A DNA stretch of 45,934 nt from Candidatus Daviesbacteria bacterium (GTDB lineage: Bacteria; Patescibacteriota; Microgenomatia; Daviesbacterales; UBA10151), in the NCBI GenBank assembly GCA_027451625.1, contig DAIDIY010000002.1, positions 1-45,934 of the forward strand. Direction: 5' to 3'. Position numbers and translations under genes: made by a program. This document shows, one piece after another, positions 15,885 through 23,887 of the stretch (the stretch's first letter is position 1; the number at the start of each line of letters is the position of its first letter). The notes under the pieces were generated by a model, which worked only from the letters and a program-made list of their open reading frames with translations, made no database searches and was not told the DNA's origin.

Positions 15885-16694
15885 ATGCCGGAGAAATCTT
15901 CTTCTCATTCATATATTAAAGATATATATGGATCAGCTGCAACGTTTGAGTATGTGGCACAAACTGTAGGTATTCCAAAAGATGTAAAAGGTTTATTTTT
16001 TGTCGATATTGGTTCAAGCGTTTCTCCAGTAGTCAAACGCCTTAATGAAATGGGTGGATATGCAATTGGTATCGATTATAAATATACTTCTTTAAAGACA
16101 TTGGTCACATCTGTAGAGCCGTCTTTTACTAATCCAAATAGATGGAATTTTCCAATCACAAGACATATCCCCTCATACTTAAGAGGAGAAACTAAACAAG
16201 ATAATTCTAACAAACCAAGCAATCCACTTACTAGGCTTTTATACTGGATTGTAGAGAGTAAGAACGATTATGCTACCTGGGGGGATAGAGCGAGTTACTT
16301 AAGACAATCTGAAAGAGCTTATAAAGAATTTCTTATAGACTACCAATCTAAAAGCCGACAGGGCATTTATGTTGCAGGTAGAAGCGAGAGGTTACCTTTA
16401 ACCGATGATATCGCTGATATGGTTTATTCTGTTGCATCTCTTTCAATTTTTGTTATCAGGGATCGTCAATCATTTATAGATTCTATGCAAGAGGCTATAA
16501 GGATAACTAAACCTGGAGGGTTAATTGCTATTGATCCCTGGTTTACTCAAGATAACCAAGTATGGACTCCTACAATGTTAAATAATGGTGAAAACTTTTT
16601 AAGTCTTCTTGATAGTAAAAAGATACCCTATCAAATATCACCAAAACTTCAAAGAGAAAATGGTGGTTGTCTTCACATTCAAAAGCCAGAATAG
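15885..16694 (+). CDS. SAM-dependent methyltransferase (class I)
   Basis: The product has 269 residues. LFFVDIGSSVSPVVKRLNEM is a variant motif I with its acidic start, and YAIGIDYKY carries the acidic residue that binds the SAM ribose. AGRSERLPLTDDIADMVYSV is the methyltransferase type-11 pattern for motif II/III, and RITKPGGLIAIDPW is motif post-III. The N-terminus (SYIKDIYGSAATFEYVAQT) may bind substrate, which is unknown. It is soluble. The gene stands alone just after tRNA-Arg with its own leaderless promoter, which fixes the start. Confidence 0.75.
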   Translation: MPEKSSSHSYIKDIYGSAATFEYVAQTVGIPKDVKGLFFVDIGSSVSPVVKRLNEMGGYAIGIDYKYTSLKTLVTSVEPSFTNPNRWNFPITRHIPSYLRGETKQDNSNKPSNPLTRLLYWIVESKNDYATWGDRASYLRQSERAYKEFLIDYQSKSRQGIYVAGRSERLPLTDDIADMVYSVASLSIFVIRDRQSFIDSMQEAIRITKPGGLIAIDPWFTQDNQVWTPTMLNNGENFLSLLDSKKIPYQISPKLQRENGGCLHIQKPE

Positions 16695-16762
16695 GTTCAA
16701 ACATTAGCCTATTGAAGGTTTAATTTATTGACATTAAAATTAATGTAAGTCAAAATATACTC

Positions 16763-17126
16763 ATGTCGGGTGAAAAAGTAGATTCCATACAAACTAGCAG
16801 TCCATTAAAAATAATAGGACAAACTCCTGAAGGAACTTATGCAATGCTAGAAAGTTTGTTAGAGGGTGACGATACTCGTATTTGGGGAAGTGTTCGCCAC
16901 ATGACTTTTGTAAGGGTATTTGCTGAGCGAGAATGTATAAAAACTAACGGATCATGTATGGATTTATTGAGCAGGCATAGACAGACTACAAGCAGGTGTT
17001 GATAGCTCTCAAGATAGCCATTCAACTGAATCCCCAACATTGGAAGAAATGCTAGAAGATTTTAGAGAAATCAGAGAGCGTTTATCTAGTTGGAGTCCTT
17101 CTCGTAAAACTATTAAACCTACATAA
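16763..17126 (+). pseudogene. Small unknown gene broken by a frameshift
   Basis: The frame from ATG 16763 runs TPEGTYAMLESLLEGDDTRI and VRHMTFVRVFAERE before drifting to a stop at 17002. A different frame then continues with a helical acidic sequence (RLQAGVDSSQDS, then SPTLEEMLEDFREIRERLSS) to TAA at 17124-17126. One small indel near 16970-16985 would join them into a soluble protein of about 120 residues. I do not recognise it. TTGACA at 16728-16733 and CAAAAT at 16751-16756 could be its promoter, placing the start six bases after the -10 box. Confidence 0.45.
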
Positions 17127-17136
17127 ATAATTGTCT

Positions 17137-17295
17137 CTAATCCTTGGTTTGAATAAAAATACTAATTAACTGGAAATTCCCATCATTCGTTGAAGCGAGA
17201 TAAGTCCTAGTATCGTCCCAGATGGGGTACAAATTGTTTAGATTGCCACAACGGTCTAAACAGTAACTCAAAATATACTCTATGAGTTTTAATTA
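17137..17295 (-). repeat. Family A coding fragment, copy A1
   Basis: The minus strand is open for about 52 codons with the segment NLYPIWDDTRTYLAS. This matches three other stretches in the window (17-24 kb) at the core EYPIWDDVRTYL. It has no start codon and abuts the end of the beta-propeller gene. I see it as the C-terminal relic of a repeated unknown gene. Function unknown. Confidence 0.5.
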
Positions 17296-18645
17296 GTATA
17301 GCGATTCGACCCCAGTAGAAAATTCGTCATCATTAATAATATACGGAGCTTTAGGGAAGTCGGCAACGTGAGGAGTATCAAGAACTTTTAAATCGGAACC
17401 ATCACTTTTTATACTATAAATCCCTTCTTCCCAAGTCCCGGGATGTTGAATAGTTCCAGGATTAACGTGTTGAGTTCTAAAGATTAAGTGTTGACTATCT
17501 GACATCCATTTCACCTCTTCTGGCATTCCTACAATACTATCTGGTAGAGTTATTGATCTTGAGTTTGAGCCATCAATAGACATAAGCCAAATCGTTATTG
17601 GAGTGCAATTATTTTTGGTTACGCCAATACAACCTCCTCTAATAGTAGCTATAGTTTTACCTTTTTTTGAGACAGCAATTTCTCCGTTAGAGCTATAGAT
17701 TGCTGAATCAGTTACGCTTGACGGAGGAAGATTAGCATGAGAGTAATTACTTTGTGGACTATATCCAGCAACTAGAGTTCTATTTGTGCCATCTACATTT
17801 ATTGACTCCAAGCCATATCCACCTATGCCATTTGTCGCATCAACAAAATACAATTTATTGTTTATAGGAGACCAATATCTAAGTAAACGGATAGTATTTT
17901 GATATCTTCCTACTATTTTTCCATTTCCATCAAATTCAACAATCTGGGTAAAGGACGGGCATCCATCTCCGCAAGGTTGCGCAGCTTCCTCTTTTGTAAG
18001 TCCAGTTACAGCAAAATACCCATCTGGAGCAGATATGACTTGGGTTGGAGCAAAATCGGATATAGTATTTAGATCAATTACTGTTCTTTTATTTGAGCCA
18101 TCCTGGTTCACAATCATGATTTTTCCATCCTCATCATATAAAACTTGGTTACCAACTATATTCCAAGTCAAATATTTTCTATGAGCAGCAGGATTTGAGT
18201 CCGTTAATTTAACGGGGTTGGTTCCATCTACCTTAATGCTCCAGATGTTTACCCCGGTATCATCCCAAGAGATTGTCTGGCTAAGAACGCTTTGTTTAGC
18301 ATTCTTATCTACTGAATAGTAGACAACATAATCTCCTAAAGGAGAAAGTTGAGGATTAAAATTTAGTCCGTAATTTGTTAATTGTTTTAAATCTGTCCCA
18401 TCCGCATTTACAGACCAAATATCGCCCTTTTTGGTAAACACAACCTTGTTTAGGGTCGTTGTGCTAGACAGAGATGTAACTCTATTAGAAAGAGAGTTAT
18501 TTACTTCTGAATTAGTTACATTAGAACTAATTTTTGGTGGGGTGCTAATTCTCTTCTGAAATTTTAGATAAACCACTCCCAATGTCAGTGCAAGAAGGGC
18601 TCCAATAACTATTCCAATTATCAAACTGTTACCTCTTGGATTCAT
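17293..18645 (-). CDS. Membrane-anchored TolB-like (PD40) beta-propeller protein
   Basis: The N-terminus is a transmembrane anchor (residues 5-28, SLIIGIVIGALLALTLGVVY), followed by a Ser/Thr/Asn linker. The rest contains six copies of a motif of the form (N/K)xDG(T/S)(D/N)xxxLT: NADGTDLKQLT, KVDGTNPVKLT, NQDGSNKRTVI, NVDGTNRTLV, SIDGSNSRSIT and KSDGSDLKVLD. This is the WD40-like PD40 repeat of TolB and DPP-IV propellers, so a six-bladed propeller outside the cell is likely. Such proteins usually bind other proteins or ligands. The start is supported by the promoter immediately upstream. It is flanked on both sides by fragments of repeat family A. Confidence 0.78.
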   Translation of the reverse strand: MNPRGNSLIIGIVIGALLALTLGVVYLKFQKRISTPPKISSNVTNSEVNNSLSNRVTSLSSTTTLNKVVFTKKGDIWSVNADGTDLKQLTNYGLNFNPQLSPLGDYVVYYSVDKNAKQSVLSQTISWDDTGVNIWSIKVDGTNPVKLTDSNPAAHRKYLTWNIVGNQVLYDEDGKIMIVNQDGSNKRTVIDLNTISDFAPTQVISAPDGYFAVTGLTKEEAAQPCGDGCPSFTQIVEFDGNGKIVGRYQNTIRLLRYWSPINNKLYFVDATNGIGGYGLESINVDGTNRTLVAGYSPQSNYSHANLPPSSVTDSAIYSSNGEIAVSKKGKTIATIRGGCIGVTKNNCTPITIWLMSIDGSNSRSITLPDSIVGMPEEVKWMSDSQHLIFRTQHVNPGTIQHPGTWEEGIYSIKSDGSDLKVLDTPHVADFPKAPYIINDDEFSTGVESLY

Positions 18646-18652
18646 TAGTAAA

Positions 18653-18681
18653 ATTATCTAATTAATGAGGGCTAAAAGCAA
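18653..18681 (-). promoter_or_regulatory. Promoter for the beta-propeller gene
   Basis: On the minus strand, TTGCTT (18676-18681), 17 bases, GATAAT (18653-18658), then seven bases to the ATG at 18645: leaderless. Confidence 0.65.
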
Positions 18682-18688
18682 ATTTTAA

Positions 18689-18799
18689 CTAGCTACAAAA
18701 AGTTTTGTTGTTAAATAAATAGGTTCTAATAGTGTCTAATTGGGGGTACTCAATGGGATGATCAAGGACCCAAGCGCTGAAGGGGTCGATAAATAGAGC
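18689..18799 (-). repeat. Family A coding fragment, copy A2
   Basis: The minus-strand frame reads ALFIDPFSAWVLDHPIEYP and QLDTIRTYLFNNKTFCS before TAG. Its DNA is clearly similar to copy A3 over about 90 bases, sharing ATCATCCCATTGAGTACCCC. It ends just upstream of the beta-propeller promoter. Confidence 0.55.
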
Positions 18800-18974
18800 T
18801 TATCTCGGTTTTTTTGGCATAATTAAAACTTTTCAATTACGCTCAATAAATTCGTGACTCTAAGGGGAGTTGAACACAAAGATCACAGAAGCACAATAAT
18901 AGCGACTATATTTAAAACATCAAAATGACTCCATAATTTACGAAAAGCTATTTCAGATGATATAAACTATATAG

Positions 18975-19044
18975 ATACGACACTACTTTATACTATATTT
19001 CACTATTGACTCATAGAATTAAGTAATATAAAATAGTGTCGTAT
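18975..19044. promoter_or_regulatory. Inverted-repeat operator with promoter of the fic gene
   Basis: The arm at 18975-18992 (ATACGACACTACTTTATA) and the reverse complement of 19027-19044 match at 17 of 18 bases. The arms are 34 bases apart, centre to centre 52 bases (about five helical turns). The promoter lies between and under them: TTGACT at 19006-19011, 17 bases, TAAAAT at 19029-19034, start ATG at 19043. The right arm covers the -10 box, the start of transcription and the first bases of the ATG. A protein bound to both arms would block transcription. Confidence 0.75.
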
Positions 19045-19984
19045 GGATAATATCTTAAACAAACTAGACACTAAAAAGAAGCAGTTAGAAAAATATAAGC
19101 CCTTTCCAAGAGAAATAATCAAAAATCTTGAAGAATGGTTTCGGGTAGAGCTGACCTATACTTCAAATGCTATAGAGGGTAATACCTTAACACGTCAAGA
19201 AACTGCATTAGTAGTTGAAGAAGGTTTGACTGTTTCAGGAAAAAGCATTACAGAACTTCAAGAAGCTATCAATCATGCAGCTGCGTTTGATTTCATTCAA
19301 ACTTTAGTGGATAAAAAAAGACAGGATTTAACCGAAAAAGATATCTTAGATATTCATAGTATTATCCTGAACAAAATTGACGATGAAAATAAAGGTAGGT
19401 ATCGTAATGTAGCTGTAAGACTAAGAGGATCAGAGACTATCTTGCCAAATCCTCTTAAGGTACCAGAATTAATGGATAATTTTATTATATGGCTTCAAAG
19501 TAGTAGTTCAGATAATCTAATCAAAATTGCTGCGGATGCACATTTTAAATTGGTAAGTATTCATCCATTTGTTGATGGAAATGGACGAACAGCTAGGCTA
19601 CTTATGAATTTGATTCTTATGCAAGCAGGATATCCTCCTGCAATCATACGCAAAGAAGATCGGAATGCATATATTAATTCCTTAGAAAAAGCTCAAACAA
19701 AAGGCGAAATGACAGATTATTATAATTTAATTTTTGATGCAGTAGATCGTTCACTAGATATCTATCTTGAATCAGTTGAACCAGAAAGAATTGAGATTAT
19801 GGAAACTACTAAAGAACATCGTTTCTATACAACCGATGAAGTGGCAAAATTATTACAAGTTGATCCTGAAACCATCCGAAGGTATGTCAGACAAGGTGAT
19901 TTAAAAGCGGTAAAATTGGGAGGTAAGTTTATTCGAGTTGAAAAAGTCGATTTAGATGCATTTATCTTCAACTTAAAAAAGTAA
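19043..19984 (+). CDS. Fic-domain AMPylase-type protein with C-terminal excisionase-like HTH
   Basis: TSNAIEGN at residues 40-47 is the (S/T)xxxE(G/N) inhibitory helix, placing it in class II Fic proteins, which block their own ATP site. HPFVDGNGRTAR beginning near residue 174 is a complete Fic motif, with the catalytic His and phosphate-binding residues present. Fic enzymes usually transfer AMP from ATP to a hydroxyl group on a target protein. The last ~55 residues (FYTTDEVAKLLQVDPETIRR, then GGKFIRVEKVDLDAFI) form a MerR/excisionase-type DNA-binding domain. Together with the inverted repeat over its promoter this suggests it represses its own gene. The target protein is unknown. The start is fixed by promoter and operator. 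Confidence 0.88.
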   Translation: MDNILNKLDTKKKQLEKYKPFPREIIKNLEEWFRVELTYTSNAIEGNTLTRQETALVVEEGLTVSGKSITELQEAINHAAAFDFIQTLVDKKRQDLTEKDILDIHSIILNKIDDENKGRYRNVAVRLRGSETILPNPLKVPELMDNFIIWLQSSSSDNLIKIAADAHFKLVSIHPFVDGNGRTARLLMNLILMQAGYPPAIIRKEDRNAYINSLEKAQTKGEMTDYYNLIFDAVDRSLDIYLESVEPERIEIMETTKEHRFYTTDEVAKLLQVDPETIRRYVRQGDLKAVKLGGKFIRVEKVDLDAFIFNLKK

Positions 19985-19989
19985 GGTTT

Positions 19990-20169
19990 TTACCTGAACT
20001 TCTTGGTATAGTAAGCCTTAGAGTATCGAATTTCCTCGAGTCTCGATATCTCTTGAGGATCATCTTGAAAATCATAGGCAAGAATGATTTTATGTAGCCA
20101 AGGGAGTAGGTGTTCAAAATAAACTGTATCCGGGGTACAAGGTACTATGGGATATTGATCTATTAATAC
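19990..20169 (-). repeat. Family B coding fragment, copy B1
   Basis: Directly after the Nudix stop codon, and in the same frame, the minus strand stays open for 59 codons. It includes YFEHLLPWLHKIILAYD and ends RYSKAYYTKKFR. The same protein sequence returns at 23156-23308 and, decayed, at 25765-25885. Unknown function; probably the C-terminus of a repeated gene. Confidence 0.55.
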
Positions 20170-20670
20170 TTATTTTAAAGCTAGTTTAAGATCCTCAAAA
20201 AACTCATTAACAAATGTCATTTCTCCTGATTCTTGGCAACGTAAGAGATCGTCTGGATGCAGAAATCTTATCCATTCGGCTTCTTCAGAACTAACATTGG
20301 GTAAATCATTGGATTTACCTTTTAGTAGATACCGATATCGGTTATAGGAATTTACACTTTGCATGACTATTTCTAAATTATTAGGTTGGATACCCGTTTC
20401 TTCTTCTGATTCCCGTGCTGCTGCTTGCTCAGGAGTTTCTCCTGTTGATACTCCTCCACAAACAAAATCAATATCACCTGGATTAACGCTTTTTGTAGAT
20501 GCTCTTTTATGAACGAGTGCTCTACCGTGATCATCAACTATAACTGCTATTATAATCTGGAGATGCAAACCAGGATAATTTTCAACTTTTGACCTAGGAA
20601 TAGCTCTTACAACGACTTCTCCTCTTTCGTTTACTAGATCAACTAATTCTTCTCTCTTAACCTCCTTCAT
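20170..20670 (-). CDS. Nudix hydrolase, IDI-like
   Basis: The 166-residue protein contains a full Nudix box, GGVSTGETPEQAAARESEEE then TGI, matching GX5EX7REUXEEXGU, which binds Mg2+ and hydrolyses a nucleoside diphosphate linked to another group. The N-terminus EELVDLVNERGEVV and GLHLQIIIAVI resemble the isopentenyl-diphosphate isomerase-like Nudix branch (YfcD type), but the full isomerase active site is not visible, so hydrolase is safer. A minus-strand TATAAT ends 11 bases before the ATG. The gene sits between repeat fragment A3 (upstream) and B1 (downstream, in frame after the stop). Confidence 0.85.
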   Translation of the reverse strand: MKEVKREELVDLVNERGEVVVRAIPRSKVENYPGLHLQIIIAVIVDDHGRALVHKRASTKSVNPGDIDFVCGGVSTGETPEQAAARESEEETGIQPNNLEIVMQSVNSYNRYRYLLKGKSNDLPNVSSEEAEWIRFLHPDDLLRCQESGEMTFVNEFFEDLKLALK

Positions 20671-20734
20671 AATTTATGATGATTATACAAATGTTAGCCT
20701 TTTGAAAATTAAGCAGGTTCATAATGATTTTATT

Positions 20735-20860
20735 TTAGTTAAGTAACTCATCTATTACAACTGGATCTTCAGAATTTAAACAAGTCCGAACATCGTCCCA
20801 GATGGGGTACTCAATGGGATGATTGTAGGATCGAAACGACGAATAGATTGATAAACAGGA
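20735..20860 (-). repeat. Family A coding fragment, copy A3
   Basis: The minus strand reads YNHPIEYPIWDDVRTCLNSE and DPVVIDELLN before TAA. The DNA aligns with copy A2 through to CCGAGAT at its upstream end, with one single-base indel that shifts the frame. It lies just upstream of the Nudix promoter region. Confidence 0.55.
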
Positions 20861-20899
20861 CTAATCTCGGTATTGTATGAGATTAGAAAAATCCTCATG

Positions 20900-21105
20900 A
20901 AGTAATCTTTTTATAACATCAATTTTGTCGTAATAAAATTATCTCTATCAGATAACTCTTTACTCTTTTTAACTGACTAAATAAAACCTCTAATATCTAA
21001 TTCCTTCACCAATTTCTCCCATACCTAAATTATAAAAGTTCTAATTTCTAAAGGTAGTAAAAAATCTAAGTAGGTTCTAATAGTGTCTAATTAAGTGTAT
21101 TAGAG
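20900..21105 (-). pseudogene. Decayed minus-strand coding sequence with family A core (copy A5)
   Basis: The minus strand contains LDTIRTYLDFLLPLEIRTF, matching copy A2 in the core LDTIRTYL, and then, after a stop, VWEKLVKELDIRGF and KKSKELSDRDNFITTKL in another stretch. Stops and frame changes interrupt it. Together with A3 it fills most of the gap between the Nudix and ParB-like genes; I see nothing else there. Confidence 0.35.
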
Positions 21106-21201
21106 ATGCCAGATTATTAACGTAACCTACGTTTTCCTATAATGAGGCTTATAATTAGCAATCTATAAACTAAGTATTCTTCTTTTACTAACTTATCAAC
21201 G

Positions 21202-21230
21202 TTGACATTAAAAATGATTCGTGTTAGATA
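21202..21230 (+). promoter_or_regulatory. Promoter for the ParB-like gene
   Basis: TTGACA (21202-21207), 17 bases, TAGATA (21225-21230; GATAAT overlaps at 21227-21232). The -10 box overlaps the in-frame GTG at 21221, so the start must be later; ATG 21248 fits. Confidence 0.6.
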
Positions 21231-21247
21231 ATACAGATGCCCAGTTT

Positions 21248-22687
21248 ATGACGAACCGAACAGAAATAATTACTGAGAATCCCTTTACTGATCTTTCTCC
21301 CTTAGAAATAGTACGTAGAAATATTGAGACTCAACGATTTGAAAATATTCCTTTGTCTTTGGTTTTAACTGAAAAGGCCTTGATTGATGAAACCCATGCA
21401 GACGAGTTAGGTACCTCCATGTCTCAAAAAAGAGGTCAAATTACTCCTATTGCAGTTAGAGCAAGGGAAGTACAGGGAAATATGGTTTATGATGTGATTG
21501 ATGGTTTTCATAGATCTGCTGGGAAAAAGAGAAGGGGAGAAGAAACAATTTTTGCCACAGTGGTTTATGGCTGTTCAGATGAAGAAATGTATGATCTAAG
21601 AATTCTTGCTGCTAGCTCAGTAAAGTCTGTCCAATTTCCTAGAATTGCTGAATGGATCTCTAAAACTTGGCAAACAAGCAAGTGGGCAGAGAGAACTGGT
21701 CTAACTGTTTCTCAAGCCTTTGGTATAGCAGTCAATGATAGGGAAACTTCATACAAAGCAAAGTTAGATGGAGAAGAATTGGGTCAACTAAAAGACTGGG
21801 TTAGAGCGAAATGTAGTAGATGGGGTAAATCAGTAGCTGCTACTGCTTCTATTTTAAGAATTGTTGAAGATGCTGATCCTACGCTGGTTAGAGAGGTTAG
21901 AGATTCTGGTGGTGGAAAAGATAGAAAAGGTAAGATTACTCCAGCCAGACTAAAAGAAGTGGTTACTGCATTCCCAGGTAAAGAATTTTATCTAGCTCAG
22001 AGAGCAATTCTGGCTTTTGTTGTTGATAAGAGATTATATACTCGTGAGACCGAAATGCTCGTAGATATGATTAGTCATACTATAAGACCTGATATGGATG
22101 AGGTTGCAATTAAGGAACTTCTTAGTTCTATCAATGTCGCAAATCTTATAAAACAAGCTGCTGGGTTAGATACGCAAGAGGAAGAACCAAATAAAACAGA
22201 AGTGCTGGAAGATTCAGAGGAGCCGGATGATGATGATTTAAGGGCTTTGGAACAAGAATCTATTAACAATATTAGCTTAGATTTAATCCCAACTGCAAAT
22301 GGCAAAAAACCAGTTTCAAATAAGGTAAATCATGGAGCTGGAAGAAAAGTAACTTCATTTTCAGGAGATAAAGATGACTTAGAAGTTCTAAAAGCCCGAG
22401 TTGCAGATTTGGAAGGCGCTTTAGCTAAAGCAAATTCTACACTTCAGGAATCTAACGGATTAGCGGCGGTCTCCGATTGGTGGGCAACAGCACCTTATCT
22501 AACCCCTATAGAAAGAGCTTCGATGAGGAAAGTTTTTGGTGAATACACTGACCTAGTAACAATTCAAGATAAATACGAAATACCAGTTACTCAGATAATT
22601 TTACTTATTCAAAGTGCTTTTGCCAAAAGGAGTATACACCACGAAGACCAAAAAATTCGTGCTGAGATTAGGAGTACAAGCGATTAA
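21248..22687 (+). CDS. ParB/Srx-like N-terminal domain protein with coiled coil
   Basis: The first ~110 residues have the ParB/sulfiredoxin-type fold: an N-terminal strand region (IPLSLVLTEKALIDETHADE), then VYDVIDGFHRSAGKKRRGEE, which is the ParB box II-like DGxHR motif that binds CTP in true ParB proteins. The middle is helical and basic. There is an acidic linker (EEPDDDDLRALEQE) and then a coiled coil (LKARVADLEGALAKANSTLQ). No ParA is near, so chromosome or plasmid partition is not indicated; a DNA-binding or nuclease-type role on a mobile element is equally possible. The start at 21248 is chosen because the -10 box covers the earlier GTG. Confidence 0.65.
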   Translation: MTNRTEIITENPFTDLSPLEIVRRNIETQRFENIPLSLVLTEKALIDETHADELGTSMSQKRGQITPIAVRAREVQGNMVYDVIDGFHRSAGKKRRGEETIFATVVYGCSDEEMYDLRILAASSVKSVQFPRIAEWISKTWQTSKWAERTGLTVSQAFGIAVNDRETSYKAKLDGEELGQLKDWVRAKCSRWGKSVAATASILRIVEDADPTLVREVRDSGGGKDRKGKITPARLKEVVTAFPGKEFYLAQRAILAFVVDKRLYTRETEMLVDMISHTIRPDMDEVAIKELLSSINVANLIKQAAGLDTQEEEPNKTEVLEDSEEPDDDDLRALEQESINNISLDLIPTANGKKPVSNKVNHGAGRKVTSFSGDKDDLEVLKARVADLEGALAKANSTLQESNGLAAVSDWWATAPYLTPIERASMRKVFGEYTDLVTIQDKYEIPVTQIILLIQSAFAKRSIHHEDQKIRAEIRSTSD

Positions 22688-22688
22688 C

Positions 22689-22835
22689 TTTTTTAGATGC
22701 AAAGAAGAGGTTAGAATTATCTACTGCTTTTATAACAAGGAAATCTACTTACTCCATGCATTTAAAAAACAATCACAAAAGACTCCAGATAAGGAACTTA
22801 AAACTGCTCTTGTTAGATATAATATCTTAATCTAA
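22689..22835 (+). pseudogene. HigB/RelE-type toxin, C-terminal fragment
   Basis: The frame reads CKEEVRIIYCFYNKEIYLL then HAFKKQSQKTPDKELKTAL, the C-terminal half of phage Gp49/HigB-type mRNA interferases (R.LY.....I.LLH.F.KKTQKTP..E...A). The N-terminal half is missing; the frame joins into the end of the ParB-like gene. It is followed 28 bases later by an intact HTH antitoxin. I infer that insertion or deletion removed the toxin's front part. Confidence 0.7.
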
Positions 22836-22863
22836 GATCACATATATGTTCTATTAGATTAAT

Positions 22864-23136
22864 ATGAAAAACTGGATTAATCTTAAAATGGAACTGTTAA
22901 AGGACAATAAAGTAGCTTCTGAATATGAGAAGTTATCTCCTAAATATGATCTAATTTCTCAACTAATTGAAGCAAGGATTGAAAAAGGGCTTTCACAAAA
23001 AGATCTAGCTTATAAAGTTGGCACCAAGCAATCTGCTATTTCCAGATTGGAATCAGGTAATAGTAATCCTTCCTTGGCTTTTTTAGAGAAAATAGCTTCA
23101 GTTATGGGACGGAAATTGGTTATTAATATCCATTGA
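22864..23136 (+). CDS. higA: XRE-family HTH antitoxin (HigA-like)
   Basis: The 90-residue protein has a classic XRE helix-turn-helix at residues 35-85: LIEARIEKGLSQKDLAYKVG, then TKQSAISRLESG and NPSLAFLEKIASVMGRKL. The N-terminal helix (YEKLSPKYDLISQ) is typical of HigA antitoxins of the toxin-first HigBA systems. It would bind the toxin and repress the operon. Here the toxin gene upstream is only a fragment, so the antitoxin is orphaned and may remain as a regulator or as protection against a HigB elsewhere. Confidence 0.85.
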   Translation: MKNWINLKMELLKDNKVASEYEKLSPKYDLISQLIEARIEKGLSQKDLAYKVGTKQSAISRLESGNSNPSLAFLEKIASVMGRKLVINIH

Positions 23137-23155
23137 CTCAGGTGCTAAACTATTT

Positions 23156-23308
23156 TTAAAATTTCTTAGTATAATAAACCTTAGAATATTTAATACCTTC
23201 AGGTCTCGTTATCTCTTGCGGTTCATCTTGAGAATCATAAGCAAGCATGATTTTGTGAATCCAAGAAAGTAGGTGCTCAAAATAAAATGTATTCGGGTAT
23301 AAGTATTT
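23156..23308 (-). repeat. Family B coding fragment, copy B2
   Basis: The minus strand is open for about 50 codons with YFEHLLSWIHKIMLAYD and KYSKVYYTKKF before TAA. It is closely similar to B1 in both DNA and protein. It lies 54 bases downstream of the 23362-23871 gene. Confidence 0.55.
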
Positions 23309-23361
23309 CTAATAATATACACAATTTCTAAGAAAGTATTTATTACGTAAGTAAAAAATAG

Positions 23362-23871
23362 TTACCAGTCAAAACCACCTGAACTTGACCTCATTTCAAT
23401 ACTATTGCAGACTTTTGCTACTAGTATTTTTGATTCCCTTTGCCTAAGTTTATAATCCTGAGCACTATCAGTTACATTTATCCTGACATTTGATTTAAGG
23501 TTATCTTCCCAATAGACTGTAGCTCCACAATACAAACATGATTCCAAATAGTAACCGGTGTTTCTAACTTGGATTATACCTTTATCCCTTGAAAACTCAG
23601 CTAGGAAAGGAGTATTGTTATCTGTATCTTTATTTTGGGTTAATAAACCAAAACGTCTTATTCTAACTGGATAACCTCCTTCACAACAGGATCGAGGGAA
23701 CAATCTTCGAAGGGAACTGCCTTGGTCAATATCTTGAATACCTACAAATATAATCCCATCTAATTGTTTTTCCTGATGAGAAACTGCAGCTAAATACTCA
23801 AGACCACTTTTAAGCATGTATAAAAAAATATCTTTTTGGTAGTCTTGTAATTCTGGTTCTTTAGCTAACAT
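23362..23871 (-). CDS. Unknown soluble protein with a CxxC motif
   Basis: The product has about 169 residues. It begins MLAKEPELQDYQKDIFLYML and includes SCCEGGYPVRIRRFGLL, then ESCLYCGATVYWED, a CxxC that could bind zinc. No membrane segment is visible. I do not recognise the family. I prefer the ATG at 23871 to the one at 23886 because the minus-strand TATAAT lies inside the longer version and ends six bases before 23871. It sits between repeat fragments A4 and B2, like the Nudix gene between A3 and B1. Confidence 0.55.
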   Translation of the reverse strand: MLAKEPELQDYQKDIFLYMLKSGLEYLAAVSHQEKQLDGIIFVGIQDIDQGSSLRRLFPRSCCEGGYPVRIRRFGLLTQNKDTDNNTPFLAEFSRDKGIIQVRNTGYYLESCLYCGATVYWEDNLKSNVRINVTDSAQDYKLRQRESKILVAKVCNSIEMRSSSGGFDW

Positions 23872-23887
23872 GGTACGATTATACATC

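Noticed and set aside
18845-18890. Sequence resembling a tRNA 3' end (GTGACTCTAAGGGGAGTTGAA) on the minus strand
   Set aside because: The T-arm cannot be closed and no anticodon arm follows. Similarity to tRNA-His is limited to short words, so it is at most a worn att remnant.
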